The translations under genes were made by a program, and so were the position numbers. The notes beneath the pieces were generated by a model. It ran no database searches. It was not told the origin of the DNA and saw only the letters and a list, made by a program, of their open reading frames with translations. Of a stretch of 58,977 nt of DNA, positions 17,577 to 26,623 are shown in pieces (the stretch's first letter is position 1; each line of letters opens with the position of its first letter). The DNA is from Izemoplasma sp964435595. Lineage in GTDB: Bacteria > Bacillota_I > Bacilli_A > Izemoplasmatales > Izemoplasmataceae. The stretch spans positions 1 through 58,977 of the forward strand of contig CAYSZV010000012.1 of NCBI GenBank assembly GCA_964435595.1. Direction: 5' to 3'.

Positions 17577-18092
17577 TTATTTCGTTAAACTACTTTTTAA
17601 TGAGTGCAGATAATGATTGATTGTCTGGTCTAATACATTTCCTTCATATTCAATCTTGATTCCACCTAAAATAGATGGATCTACAACATTTTCAAGAGTA
17701 ACGTTTCTGTTATGTTTTTTTGATAAATTTTCTTGTAATTGTTTCATTTGTTTGTCATCTAGTGCTACACCAGAATATACAAATGCACTCATCATTTTAT
17801 TTTGATTGTCATAAATTGCTTTGAACTCATTAAAAGAGTCTTCTAACAACTCAATACGAGAATTGTCAATTAAGACATTCATAAAATTCATAACCAATGT
17901 ATTATCAATCACTTTTGATAAGACTTCTTTTTTATCGTTCTTTGATACTTTCGGATGATACAGAAATGAATAGATGTCTTCATCCAGTGAATTTATAAAT
18001 GCATTATAGGCATTATAAACACTGTCAATTTGATTTTCTTCTGCAGAAAGGGTAAACAATGCTTCTGCATACTGAAAAGCGACATAACCCAT
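17577..18092 (-). CDS. atpH: ATP synthase F1 delta subunit
   Basis: Delta joins the peripheral stalk (AtpF) to the top of F1. The 171-residue protein begins with the typical YAEALFTLSAEEN helix and ends with the conserved DPSILGGIKIEYEGNVLDQTI segment. Its ATG shares a base with the atpF stop (TAATG). Confidence 0.94.
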   Translation of the reverse strand: MGYVAFQYAEALFTLSAEENQIDSVYNAYNAFINSLDEDIYSFLYHPKVSKNDKKEVLSKVIDNTLVMNFMNVLIDNSRIELLEDSFNEFKAIYDNQNKMMSAFVYSGVALDDKQMKQLQENLSKKHNRNVTLENVVDPSILGGIKIEYEGNVLDQTINHYLHSLKSSLTK

Positions 18093-18628
18093 TAATTTGC
18101 AACCTCTTTGGTAGCATCTTTAATTATGTCTTTATATTTCTTTTCATCTATTTCTTTCCCAATAATCTTTTCTGCCATAAGTGTCGCAACACTCACAATT
18201 TCAGTATTAATGTTGTTTCTTGCTTTTTCGATATTACTTTCAATCTCTTTTTGAGCATCAACAACCATTTTGTCTGCTTCTGATTTGGCTTTGACAAGAA
18301 TCACTTTACGTTCTTCTTCTCCACGTACTTTCGCATCATCCATCATTGATTTTGAACGTTGTTTGATCAAAGTCAATTCATCCGCTGCTTCTTTACGCTT
18401 ATTTTTCGCTTCATCATTTGCATTTTTTGCATCATTGTACTCTTGAACCATCGCTTCTTTTCTTCCTTCAAGGTAATCTGTTACCTTATTCCAAAAGAAG
18501 AAACGAATCACCAAAAACAAAATTAAAGTAGCTGAGATTTGGATCAACATTTCTGTTGCATTTACTCCAAAGGCTCCATTTGTAATACCTAAAGCATCTT
18601 GGACAAAACTCGAGATGGCTTCTCCCAT
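18092..18628 (-). CDS. atpF: ATP synthase Fo b subunit
   Basis: The b subunit forms the peripheral stalk. The 178-residue protein has one membrane span (about residues 27-45) followed by a long charged helix rich in Lys, Glu and Ala that dimerises. The segment FFFWNKVTDYLEGRKEAM after the span is typical. AGGAGG lies upstream. There is only one b gene, as in Firmicutes. Confidence 0.95.
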   Translation of the reverse strand: MGEAISSFVQDALGITNGAFGVNATEMLIQISATLILFLVIRFFFWNKVTDYLEGRKEAMVQEYNDAKNANDEAKNKRKEAADELTLIKQRSKSMMDDAKVRGEEERKVILVKAKSEADKMVVDAQKEIESNIEKARNNINTEIVSVATLMAEKIIGKEIDEKKYKDIIKDATKEVAN

Positions 18629-18663
18629 AGTTTCTCCTCCTCACTTAGTTTATGATTTTGTTG

Positions 18664-18915
18664 TTATACTAATCCGTTTGCGAAGATTAAGAAGATTGCT
18701 ACTAATAGTCCGTAAAGACCAGTTGTTTCAGCCAATGCTTGACCGATGATCATAGTTGTTCTGATTGTTCCTGCTGCTTCAGGTTGGCGTCCAATTGCTT
18801 CTACGGCTTTACCAGCTGCGTATCCTTGTCCAATCCCTGGCCCAATCCCAGTTAACACTGCTAATCCAGCTCCTAAAAATGCCATTCCAATTGAAAAAAA
18901 CTCATTGTATTCCAT
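18664..18915 (-). CDS. atpE: ATP synthase Fo c subunit, sodium-type signature
   Basis: The c subunit forms the ion-carrying rotor ring. The 83-residue hairpin has the loop GRQPEA (42-47) and the ion site made of Gln30 in GPGIGQG, Glu63-Thr64 in LAETTG, Thr65 and Tyr68. That set (Gln in helix 1; Glu followed by Ser/Thr, then Thr and Tyr, in helix 2) is the Na+ ligand pattern known from Ilyobacter-type rings; strictly proton-specific rings usually lack it. Na+ coupling is therefore likely but not proven. The gene has a strong AGGAGG site. Confidence 0.96.
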   Translation of the reverse strand: MEYNEFFSIGMAFLGAGLAVLTGIGPGIGQGYAAGKAVEAIGRQPEAAGTIRTTMIIGQALAETTGLYGLLVAIFLIFANGLV

Positions 18916-18962
18916 TTGTAATTCCTCCTAATTTGTCTTTTCTTATTTTTATTTTATTTGGC

Positions 18963-19613
18963 CTAGTCTTCCACGGCCATACTTAAGAATATTGTTAATA
19001 ACATGTAATATACATACGCTTGGATTACCCCAAAGAATATATCGAATATTGCATGTAGGAAAGGTCCAACAAAGACCCCAAGCCATCCTAGTACAGAATA
19101 TACTAGTACAGCAATAATACTACCTGATACCAAGTTACCAAATAAACGAAGTCCCATTGCAAGAGGTGTCGACATTTCCCCAATGACATTCAATGGTAAG
19201 AATGCAGGATTGGGATCCATTAAATCTTTCAACCTACCAAATGGTCTTTTGATTACAAGTGCACTTAACTGAATTGTTGCGAATGCAAATAAACTAAAAC
19301 TTAAAGCAACATTCAAATTTGATAACGGAGCACTCAGTCCCCATAACGCTGCGGTATTGGCAAATGCCAAAAACATTAAAATCGTAAACAGTAAAGGAGT
19401 AAATGTTTTCCAATGTTTACTAAAGTATTCACGTTGGTTGTCATTGACAAATTCAACCAACTTAATAAATACAAGGGTAACTCCTCCAGGTGCATCGCTC
19501 ACACTAAGTTTCGACACTTTTCTCCCAACAATTACAAAGGTAACAATCAATGCCATTGTAATCCATAGAGAAGATTTTAGCCCAGAAGACAAACCAACAT
19601 AAAACTCAATCAT
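18963..19613 (-). CDS. atpB: ATP synthase Fo a subunit
   Basis: The a subunit provides the two half channels and the essential arginine facing the c ring. The protein has about five to six spans, and MGLRLFGNLVSG near two thirds of its length holds that arginine. The start at 19613 (216 residues) is preferred over an ATG four codons upstream because GGAG lies 6 bases before it. It overlaps the end of atpI by 8 bases. Confidence 0.95.
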   Translation of the reverse strand: MIEFYVGLSSGLKSSLWITMALIVTFVIVGRKVSKLSVSDAPGGVTLVFIKLVEFVNDNQREYFSKHWKTFTPLLFTILMFLAFANTAALWGLSAPLSNLNVALSFSLFAFATIQLSALVIKRPFGRLKDLMDPNPAFLPLNVIGEMSTPLAMGLRLFGNLVSGSIIAVLVYSVLGWLGVFVGPFLHAIFDIFFGVIQAYVYYMLLTIFLSMAVED

Positions 19614-19992
19614 GTTGTTCTCCATCCTTTCTGTTCATAAATAATAATACATATAATACTAGTTTAAATATAATCAAACCTGCTGCAACAAACTCAACAC
19701 GAAAACTTGGATGAATTGCTGCTATAACTAAAATCAGAGCATAAAAGAAATAACGAAATACATAATTCAATATCGTTTGCTTTTGTGCTTTTGTTTTATC
19801 TTCCATTAATAACACTTTGTTTGTACTTCTTTGCAACATACTCATCATCATCAAAGTGGTTACACTTCCCAATCCAATTGATAAAGGTATTTTTATATCA
19901 ATATTGACAATCACCAATATTGCAACTACTAAAATAGTAATTCCAAATGTGATTGGAAATGCCAGTAAAAATGCATCGTTACTATTTCTCAT
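19606..19992 (-). CDS. atpI: AtpI-like ATP synthase assembly protein
   Basis: This 128-residue protein has four predicted membrane spans and sits in the atpI position directly before atpB. AtpI proteins help assemble the c ring and, in some bacteria, bind Mg2+. Similarity is mainly in topology and position, since atpI is poorly conserved. Its ATG overlaps the stop of the atpZ remnant (ATGAGAAATAG) out of frame. Confidence 0.75.
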   Translation of the reverse strand: MRNSNDAFLLAFPITFGITILVVAILVIVNIDIKIPLSIGLGSVTTLMMMSMLQRSTNKVLLMEDKTKAQKQTILNYVFRYFFYALILVIAAIHPSFRVEFVAAGLIIFKLVLYVLLFMNRKDGEQHD

Positions 19993-20140
19993 CTTTTTCC
20001 TCCAATTTCAGGACCTGTCTGATGAAATTATAGATTCCTGCAAATACACCTAAGACGCCACCGATGATTGTAAACAATGCTCCTGTGTTTAACCATTGAT
20101 CCAAGATATACCCAAAAATAATAAGCCCACCAATTGTCTT
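19982..20140 (-). pseudogene. atpZ: AtpZ remnant without its N-terminus
   Basis: This 52-codon open frame reads as the core of AtpZ, a small two-span partner of AtpI: GGLIIFGYILDQWL, then TGALFTIIGGVLGVFAGIYN and a charged tail. Normal AtpZ has about 15-20 more N-terminal residues. Here two in-frame TGA codons (20141-20146) lie directly upstream and no ATG or GTG is available; the only options are ATT or a TTG at 20102-20104 without a good ribosome binding site. The frame overlaps the altered 3' end of rpiB in another frame, so a deletion that fused the two genes, or an assembly error, is likely. Confidence 0.65.
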
Positions 20141-20535
20141 TCATCATTTGAAAATTCTGTATGTACCCAAATATCTACTATCTGCAAAGCCAATTCGATC
20201 GAGATTACTCTTCCACCCATGGCTAGTATGTTTGTATCATTGTGTTCTCTTGTTGCTTTTGCTGTAAATAAATCATGAACAAGTGCAGCACGAATACCTT
20301 TCACTTTGTTCGCCATCACGCTCATCCCAATTCCAGTACCGCAAATCAGAATACCCTTATCTACTTCTTTATTCACAACAGCATGTGCAACCTTTAATGC
20401 ATAATCGTTATAATCTACTGAATCATCGCTAAATGTTCCAAAATCTACAACTTCAATGTGTTGTGCTTCTAAAAATGATTTAATTGCATCTTTATGGCTA
20501 CGTCCACCATGATCTGCTCCAATAGCTATTTTCAT
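20089..20535 (-). CDS. rpiB: Ribose-5-phosphate isomerase B (altered C-terminus)
   Basis: RpiB interconverts ribose 5-phosphate and ribulose 5-phosphate in the pentose phosphate pathway. The first 134 residues fit the family: ADHGG near the start, DYNDYA, GILICGTGIGMS with the catalytic cysteine, and TREHNDTNILAMGGR. After FSNDERQ, where relatives continue with a HQxRVxKI-type tail, the sequence switches to LVGLLFLGISWING, which is atpZ DNA read in another frame. Total length (148) is still normal by chance. The catalytic core is intact, so activity may survive. AAGGAG lies before the ATG. Confidence 0.88.
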   Translation of the reverse strand: MKIAIGADHGGRSHKDAIKSFLEAQHIEVVDFGTFSDDSVDYNDYALKVAHAVVNKEVDKGILICGTGIGMSVMANKVKGIRAALVHDLFTAKATREHNDTNILAMGGRVISIELALQIVDIWVHTEFSNDERQLVGLLFLGISWING

Positions 20536-20594
20536 ATATCCAACACTCCTTAAATAAGCGTTTACAATTAATACTTTGTATATTTACTATATCA

Positions 20595-20622
20595 ATTATA
20601 TCAAAGAAAATTGATAACGCAA
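20595..20622 (-). promoter_or_regulatory. Promoter of rpiB-atp
   Basis: Minus strand -35 TTGCGT (20617-20622) and -10 TATAAT (20595-20600), 16 bases apart, about 60 bases before the rpiB start. No better promoter is seen closer to atpI, so the atp operon may start here. Confidence 0.6.
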
Positions 20623-20716
20623 TACTTTTAGCCTTAATAAATTATGATTTATATATATAAATATAATATACTTAATAATTAAAAAACATACCTTTTTTCG
20701 ACGAAACCATTCCTAT

Positions 20717-20745
20717 GAAAAATACCTCTCCATTACAGAGAGATA
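20717..20745 (-). terminator. Terminator of tsaC
   Basis: ATATCTCTC and GAGAGGTAT form a 9-bp stem (one G-T pair) across the tsaC stop, followed by five T on the minus strand. Confidence 0.75.
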
Positions 20746-21287
20746 TCTCCTTGTCTTAAAACACGCTTATTCACACAATCATAGACCGTGCTACTAATAC
20801 TATTCAAATCTTTTCCTTTGACAATATAATCTACCTCATTGTTAAATCGTAAGGCATCACTGTATTTCAAAATAGCAGGTTCACTGCTAATATTTAAACT
20901 TGTTACTGCCATTGGACCAAATTTTTCCAGAATTTGCAATGCAATTTCATCCTTAGGAATACGCACTCCAACAGTATCAAATCCAGAGGTAATATAATCA
21001 CCAACCAAATCCGTTTTTTTAAGGACCAAAGTAAGAGCACCTGGCCAATGTTTTATTGCGTGTTTTTCGACTGTCTTAAAGTCTTTTACCAAGGTCTTTA
21101 CTTGGCCAATATTAGCGCATAAAACAGCCAATGGTTTTTGGGCTTCCCGAGACTTAACCTGATAGATTTTTTTTACACCCTTTTCACTTGATAAAAGTGC
21201 TCCAATACCGTACACTGTATCGGTCTGAAAAACAACAACTTCATCCTGAATTTTTACATCCAATAAATCTTTTATATTAATTTCCAT
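20733..21287 (-). CDS. tsaC: L-threonylcarbamoyladenylate synthase (TsaC/Sua5 family)
   Basis: The enzyme makes threonylcarbamoyl-AMP from threonine, bicarbonate and ATP, the first step of the t6A37 modification of ANN-decoding tRNAs. The 184-residue protein is a single YrdC domain: FQTDTVYGIGAL, KSREAQKPLAVL (KxR nucleotide site), WPGALTLVL, GVRIPKD and TSLNISSEPA. It lacks the extra C-terminal Sua5 domain, so TsaC is the better name. The ATG at 21287, with GGTGA upstream, is preferred over one 33 bases earlier. Confidence 0.92.
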   Translation of the reverse strand: MEINIKDLLDVKIQDEVVVFQTDTVYGIGALLSSEKGVKKIYQVKSREAQKPLAVLCANIGQVKTLVKDFKTVEKHAIKHWPGALTLVLKKTDLVGDYITSGFDTVGVRIPKDEIALQILEKFGPMAVTSLNISSEPAILKYSDALRFNNEVDYIVKGKDLNSISSTVYDCVNKRVLRQGDISL

Positions 21288-21374
21288 TTGAATCACCATA
21301 TTTATTATAACAAAAAGCAAAATAAGTTACTACTATAACAAAAAAATGTTACAATTTTAAATGAGGTGATGAAA

Positions 21375-23093
21375 ATGCTTAAGAAATTCATTAAATACTA
21401 TAAGAATCATATGTTTTTATTTATTCTAGATAGCTTCGCAGCAATCGGAATGAGTTTAATCAACCTATTATTCCCAAACATCACAGGAAGGTTCATAGAT
21501 GACTTCATACCTAATAGAAATTTATCAGCTATTTTCATTTTTGCTGGTATCCTATTTGGACTATATGTAGTTAGACTTGGACTCAACTATATCGTGAACT
21601 ATTACGGCCATGTAATGGGAACCAGAATCGAAAGAGATATGCGTGTTGACTTATTCAAAAAAATCCAAACCTTAGATAGTGATTATTTCGATGATCATAA
21701 AACTGGAAGTATTATGTCACACATCGTAGGACACCTAAGAGATATATCTGAAATGTCTCACCATGTACCTGAAAACATACTTGTATCAACAATATATATC
21801 ATTGTTTTCTATTTTATATTATTTGGTATCCATCCACTATTTACAGCAATTATCAGTGTCTTTATTGTCCTGTTAATCATTTTTAGTGCTACTAGAAGAA
21901 GAGCGATGATGAAAGCATCAAGAAAAACAAGAAAGACTCATGAAGAAATCAATAGTGAAGTGGAGAACTCAATTGGTGGAATTCGTCTAACCAAAGCATT
22001 TACCAACGAAGAATTTGAAATCAAGAAATTTACTAGAGTAACCCAACAATACCAAGAAAGCTTTGGAGATTTTTACAAACAAATGGGAATTTTCTCTTCC
22101 GGAACAAATTTCTTTATCGATTTATTATATTTAGCAGTCTTAACATTTGGTGGGTACTTTGTTTACCAAGGAGAAATGACATTTGGAGAATATACTGCAA
22201 TCTTCTTATATGTTGGATTCTTAATCGCACCAATCAGAACCTTAATTGGAACATTCGAACAAATCCAAAAAGGCTGGTCTGGATACGAAAAGTTTTATAC
22301 CATTATGATGATTAACCCGAAAATTCAAAGTCCAGAAAACCCAATCTATATTGATGGATCACCTGAAACAATCGAATTTAATAAAGTATTTTTCCAATAT
22401 GAAACTTCAAGATCGAATGTGTTAAGTGATTTTAGTGTCAAGATTAGAAAAGGACAAAAAGTTGCCCTTGTTGGTGAAACAGGAGTAGGAAAATCTACAA
22501 TATCAAAATTAATTCCTCGTTTCTACGATGCTAACGATGGAGAAATATTAATAGATAATAGAAACGTAAAAGACTATGACATTTATTCTCTTCGTTCTAA
22601 CATTGGTCATGTCCAACAAGATGTCTATATCTTCTATGGTACAATCAAGGATAACATCTTATATGGTAAACCTGAAGCCAGTCTAGATGATGTAATAGAT
22701 GCTGCAAAAAAAGCGAACATCCACGAATTCATATTGAGTTTGGAAAACGGATATGAAACAATGGTTGGAGAACGTGGAGTGAAACTATCAGGTGGACAAA
22801 AACAACGTGTTAGTATTGCTAGAGTGTTCTTAAAAAACCCACCAGTTCTGATTTTAGATGAAGCAACTTCTTCTTTGGATAATGTCACAGAAAAAATGAT
22901 CCAAAAAGCATTGGATGAGTTGTCTGAAGGTAGAACAACTTTAGTAATTGCCCATAGACTATCTACAATATCAAACTCTGATGAAATTCTAGTGCTTACA
23001 GAAAAAGGTATTACCGAACGTGGTACCCACAAAGAATTGATTCAAAGTGGAGGATATTACGCACAACTATACAATGCGAGCTTACAAATATAA
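21375..23093 (+). CDS. ABC exporter half-transporter (MsbA/LmrA type)
   Basis: One of the few plus-strand genes here. The 572-residue protein joins a six-span exporter membrane domain (about 1-310) to a nucleotide-binding domain with Walker A ALVGETGVGKST, signature LSGGQKQR, Walker B VLILDEATSSLD and switch histidine in VIAHRLST. Such half-transporters work as dimers and export lipids, drugs or peptides; the substrate cannot be told. It stands alone, so a homodimer is likely. The ATG at 21375, 5 bases after GAGGTGA, is preferred to the GTG and ATG just upstream. Confidence 0.93.
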   Translation: MLKKFIKYYKNHMFLFILDSFAAIGMSLINLLFPNITGRFIDDFIPNRNLSAIFIFAGILFGLYVVRLGLNYIVNYYGHVMGTRIERDMRVDLFKKIQTLDSDYFDDHKTGSIMSHIVGHLRDISEMSHHVPENILVSTIYIIVFYFILFGIHPLFTAIISVFIVLLIIFSATRRRAMMKASRKTRKTHEEINSEVENSIGGIRLTKAFTNEEFEIKKFTRVTQQYQESFGDFYKQMGIFSSGTNFFIDLLYLAVLTFGGYFVYQGEMTFGEYTAIFLYVGFLIAPIRTLIGTFEQIQKGWSGYEKFYTIMMINPKIQSPENPIYIDGSPETIEFNKVFFQYETSRSNVLSDFSVKIRKGQKVALVGETGVGKSTISKLIPRFYDANDGEILIDNRNVKDYDIYSLRSNIGHVQQDVYIFYGTIKDNILYGKPEASLDDVIDAAKKANIHEFILSLENGYETMVGERGVKLSGGQKQRVSIARVFLKNPPVLILDEATSSLDNVTEKMIQKALDELSEGRTTLVIAHRLSTISNSDEILVLTEKGITERGTHKELIQSGGYYAQLYNASLQI

Positions 23094-23094
23094 T

Positions 23095-23121
23095 AAAAAG
23101 GACTATTCCAGTCCTTTTTTT
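23095..23121. terminator. Bidirectional terminator, ABC exporter / DJ-1 gene
   Basis: AAAAAGGACT and AGTCCTTTTT form a 10-bp stem between two convergent genes, with T runs on both sides. Confidence 0.85.
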
Positions 23122-23666
23122 GATTCTACTATTAGCGTTCCTTCTTCAACTTGATAACGAATGTCTTTTCCTTGTAACAACTCTAAAACATAAAGAGCAA
23201 AATCGAAAACGTATCCCACTCCTCTTCCTGTTATCACATTACCATCTTGAATTACCCCAATTGTTTTATAAACACCTTCTGGTGCAAATTTTTCAAAAGA
23301 CGGATAACATGTAAAGACGCGATTATCTAATATACCCATTTTACCTAAAATAAGTGGAGCAGCACAAATCGCACTAACATATTTTTCTTTCTTCATAAAC
23401 TCGGAAATCAATTTTCTTACTTGTTTTGATTCATCCAACGCCTTTACTCCGCCACCACCTGGCAAAAACAACAGATCATAATCCGTTTCATTCACATCAT
23501 CTATTTTTACATCTGCAAGGATCGTACTCCCTGTACCAGTTTTAACCTTTAAATCACCAATCGAAACCAAATCTACTTGGATTTTTCCTCTTCTCCATAA
23601 ATCAACAGATGCAACCATTTCTATATCTTCAAAGCCATTCGCTAATAATACCAATATTTTTTTCAT
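23103..23666 (-). CDS. DJ-1/PfpI family protein
   Basis: This 187-residue protein has the DJ-1/YajL fold. Visible features are ANGFEDIE (the acidic residue of the family site), LLFLPGGGG, the nucleophile cysteine in SAICAAPLILGK and GVGYVFDFALYVLELL. It probably protects against carbonyl stress (glyoxalase or deglycase-like) or acts as a chaperone; the precise role is not settled for the family. The ATG at 23666 follows GGAGGTGACAAC. Monocistronic. Confidence 0.88.
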   Translation of the reverse strand: MKKILVLLANGFEDIEMVASVDLWRRGKIQVDLVSIGDLKVKTGTGSTILADVKIDDVNETDYDLLFLPGGGGVKALDESKQVRKLISEFMKKEKYVSAICAAPLILGKMGILDNRVFTCYPSFEKFAPEGVYKTIGVIQDGNVITGRGVGYVFDFALYVLELLQGKDIRYQVEEGTLIVESKKGLE

Positions 23667-23714
23667 GTTGTCACCTCCATATCTGTATTTTATCACGAAT
23701 CTATCTTTTCTAAA

Positions 23715-23741
23715 TAAAAAAGGTCCATATAGACCCTTTTA
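23715..23741 (-). terminator. Terminator of the nucleotidase gene
   Basis: AAAAGGGTC and GACCTTTT pair with one bulged base across the stop region, followed by a run of T on the minus strand. Confidence 0.65.
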
Positions 23742-25298
23742 TTTTTTTATCACCCTAATATTATTTGCATTCACGACATTAATCACTTTCTTTTTCATAA
23801 TGTAATCAGCAATAATTTCTACCATATCTTTCTGGATTTCAGTAGTCACTTCAAGCCCTACAAACATAGTAAACTCGCCACCTCCAGCAGCTCTATAGTT
23901 GTTCATAACAAGGGTGAAAGAATCCGTATCTTCAATCAATTTATTATGAAATCTAATATTTTCAACACTACATTCCTTGGAATCTACAATAATGTCATAT
24001 GATATACCATCATACATATCATAATTATAATGTTGTGGCTTAGGATAATTGTATTTCTTACGGACAATAATGTTTCCATCTTCTAGATCAAAATACTGGA
24101 CATTCTTATGCAAAGCCATTTTCAATGTCTTCCCATCAATTCTCAAAACTGATAAAGTGTTGGGATATATGTATGTGGATATGATATCGCGATAGGTGAT
24201 TTCATTGTTAAAGCCAGTAACTTGGTTAGCAAGTGCATTCAAAGATATGTCTGCTCCACTGATATCAAGCTGGACATCGTTGATAAATTGGACAATATCA
24301 TGTTTGTGGATTCTCGCTTCGTGAAGGTCTTCAATCAATAAATCACCCTCTTCAAGTTTACCAATTGGGATATCAAGCCAATCTTGTAAATCAGCTTCTA
24401 ATGAATTTACTTTGTTTAGAAGCATTATGTCATTATTTACATCCATTGGTGAAACAATCTCTGCGACTTTATTTCTCACAACAAAGCCATTTACTGTCTT
24501 TTTAAATTCTACTTCAAGTGAGCCGATTTCTGCCCCATTACAGGTTGGTTGAAGGATTGAAGTGCCATCCATATCATTATAAGCAATCGTACGATGTTGA
24601 TGTCCCGTCATTAACAGGTCGATTCCATCTATTTCAGAAAGCATCTTGTATCCCTGGTTTTCCCCTGTATTTACCTCTGTATCCACTCCTGAATCAATGT
24701 CTTTTTCGAATCCTCCGTGATACAGCGCAATCAGAAAATCAACTCTTTCATGATCTCTAATATATGCTACTTTGTCTTTTAATACATCAAATGCATCCAT
24801 AAATTGAAGAGATTGTATGTTGACAGGTTGTTCCCAATGTGGAACATAGTGAGTAATCACACCCGTGATAGCTACTCTTAATCCATTACTATACTCTTTG
24901 ATTACATAATCTTTAAAAGCGGGTTTTCCCTCTCTTAAGATGTTTGCACAAACTACGGGACAATTCAGATTGTTTGTGTAGCTCAATAAATACTCTAATC
25001 CATAATTAAACTCATGATTTCCAATATTCACTACATCATATCCGATTTGATTCATGATATCACTCATAAAATGAATGGAATCATTACGATATTTATTATG
25101 ATAATATGTCAAAGGACTTCCTTGAATTGTATCTCCATTATCAAGTAAGAGAACATTCTCATATTTAGCTCTAGCTTGATTGATTGTTGGCAGCAGATTA
25201 ACAATCCCAATTGTATCGTTACTATTATCAGAATACTTATGTGGATAAAGGTATCCATGTAAATCACTTGTACCAAGAATTTTTAGTTTTACATTCAT
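23739..25298 (-). CDS. 5'-nucleotidase / 2',3'-cyclic phosphodiesterase family protein
   Basis: This 519-residue metallophosphoesterase has the metal motifs in order: DLHG (12-15), LDNGDTIQGSP, IGNHEFNYG, LYHGGFEKD and TGHQHR, then the 5'-nucleotidase C-terminal domain with NNYRAAGGGEF. It should hydrolyse nucleotides or 2',3'-cyclic nucleotides. There is no signal peptide or cell-wall anchor, so it acts in the cytoplasm, unlike UshA or CpdB, and resembles the cytoplasmic YunD group. A -10 TATAAT lies about 40 bases upstream of the GGTGATATT ribosome binding region. Confidence 0.88.
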   Translation of the reverse strand: MNVKLKILGTSDLHGYLYPHKYSDNSNDTIGIVNLLPTINQARAKYENVLLLDNGDTIQGSPLTYYHNKYRNDSIHFMSDIMNQIGYDVVNIGNHEFNYGLEYLLSYTNNLNCPVVCANILREGKPAFKDYVIKEYSNGLRVAITGVITHYVPHWEQPVNIQSLQFMDAFDVLKDKVAYIRDHERVDFLIALYHGGFEKDIDSGVDTEVNTGENQGYKMLSEIDGIDLLMTGHQHRTIAYNDMDGTSILQPTCNGAEIGSLEVEFKKTVNGFVVRNKVAEIVSPMDVNNDIMLLNKVNSLEADLQDWLDIPIGKLEEGDLLIEDLHEARIHKHDIVQFINDVQLDISGADISLNALANQVTGFNNEITYRDIISTYIYPNTLSVLRIDGKTLKMALHKNVQYFDLEDGNIIVRKKYNYPKPQHYNYDMYDGISYDIIVDSKECSVENIRFHNKLIEDTDSFTLVMNNYRAAGGGEFTMFVGLEVTTEIQKDMVEIIADYIMKKKVINVVNANNIRVIKK

Positions 25299-25380
25299 AA
25301 TATCACCATCTCTTCATATTGCTAATTATATCAAAAATCAGTTTTTATGGAAACGAAAAACGAGATATATCTCAGATTTG

Positions 25381-25408
25381 AAAAAAGGAAGAAATTTTCT
25401 TCCTTTTT
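25381..25408 (-). terminator. Terminator of the old yellow enzyme gene
   Basis: AAAAGGAAGAA and TTCTTCCTTTT form an 11-bp stem with a 3-base loop and a T run on the minus strand. Confidence 0.85.
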
Positions 25409-25412
25409 AATA

Positions 25413-26516
25413 TCATTTTACTGTATATCCTCGACCACCATTTTTCATCCATGAAGATAGTCTATCAAACAATTTCGTTGGCAACAGACAATCCTTGTTA
25501 AACTCTTTATTTAGAGGGATTCCATCTCTTACATGATCGACAAACTCTTTGTCAGCAAGAGCTGCAAGTCCGATTGCAGCCATAGAATATCCTAAGAACG
25601 AAACATTTTCAATATCCTTAAGTGTCTCAATTTGTCCAACTCCAATAATCGGCATTCTATCTTGTACTTGTTCCATCACCTTGTAAATCAACGGAACAGT
25701 CTCTTCTTTATTTCGAATAGATGTTTGCTTATAGTGCCCTGTTGATAAATGAATATAATCAATATCTTTTCGCGAAAGTTGCTCAATCAAGAAAAGAGTA
25801 TCCTCGATTGTGATACCTGGCGTTTCAATTTCTTCAGGACTCAAACGATATCCTATAATAAATTCAGGCTTTTTATGCTTGTCCCTCAAGTTTACTATCC
25901 GATCAATCAACTTTACCATAAAGGTCATTCTTTTGTTCCTATCTCCACCGAACTCATCATCTCTAAGATTAGAATGTGGACTATAAAACTGTTGCAACAA
26001 ATATGTATTTGCTCCATGTAATTCTACACCATTAAATCCAGCTTCTAAAGCGATTTCCGCTGCTTGAACAAAGGAATCCATAATATCATATATTTCACTC
26101 GTTTTCAATTCTCTTGGTGTCACTGTGTAGTCTCTATTCGCTTTCACTGCACTTGGAGCAACAATTTCCTGATTATGATATAAATTTGGTTGGTTCATTC
26201 TTCCTCCATGATGAAGTTGTAACACAGCAACAGATCCTTCTTTGGTAATAGAAGATGCCAATTTTTTCATTGAATCTTCATATCTTCTATCCCTTACAGA
26301 AATTTGTCGTTCAAATGCCTGTGCATTTTTTGACACTGCACAAGCGGCTGTGACTACCATACCAAATTGCTTTGCTCTTGAATTATAATATATAAGTTCC
26401 TCATCCGAGACTGTCAAATCTTCATTTGATGCATATGTAGTCATCGGTGCAAGGACCAATCTATTTTTTAAAATTACATCTTTTCTTAGCATGTATTCTT
26501 GAAACATTTTATTCAT
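25413..26516 (-). CDS. NADH:flavin oxidoreductase, old yellow enzyme family
   Basis: This 367-residue FMN-binding TIM-barrel protein has KNRLVLAPMTTYAS, the substrate-site LQLHHGGR, FNGVELHGANTYLLQQFYSP and DDEFGGDRNKR, all typical of old yellow enzymes. It has no C-terminal iron-sulfur/NADH module (residues stop soon after the barrel), so it is of the short NamA/YqiG type that reduces activated C=C bonds. The natural substrate is unknown. GAGGTGATAAT precedes the ATG, with a possible TTGCAA-17-TATATA promoter upstream. Confidence 0.9.
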   Translation of the reverse strand: MNKMFQEYMLRKDVILKNRLVLAPMTTYASNEDLTVSDEELIYYNSRAKQFGMVVTAACAVSKNAQAFERQISVRDRRYEDSMKKLASSITKEGSVAVLQLHHGGRMNQPNLYHNQEIVAPSAVKANRDYTVTPRELKTSEIYDIMDSFVQAAEIALEAGFNGVELHGANTYLLQQFYSPHSNLRDDEFGGDRNKRMTFMVKLIDRIVNLRDKHKKPEFIIGYRLSPEEIETPGITIEDTLFLIEQLSRKDIDYIHLSTGHYKQTSIRNKEETVPLIYKVMEQVQDRMPIIGVGQIETLKDIENVSFLGYSMAAIGLAALADKEFVDHVRDGIPLNKEFNKDCLLPTKLFDRLSSWMKNGGRGYTVK

Positions 26517-26623
26517 ATTATCACCTCTTCATCAATATTATATAATACATTTCTTTCTTCCTTGCAATATTTGCAAAAGAAATATTACAAACACAAAATC
26601 CATATTATCAAAAACCAACATTT

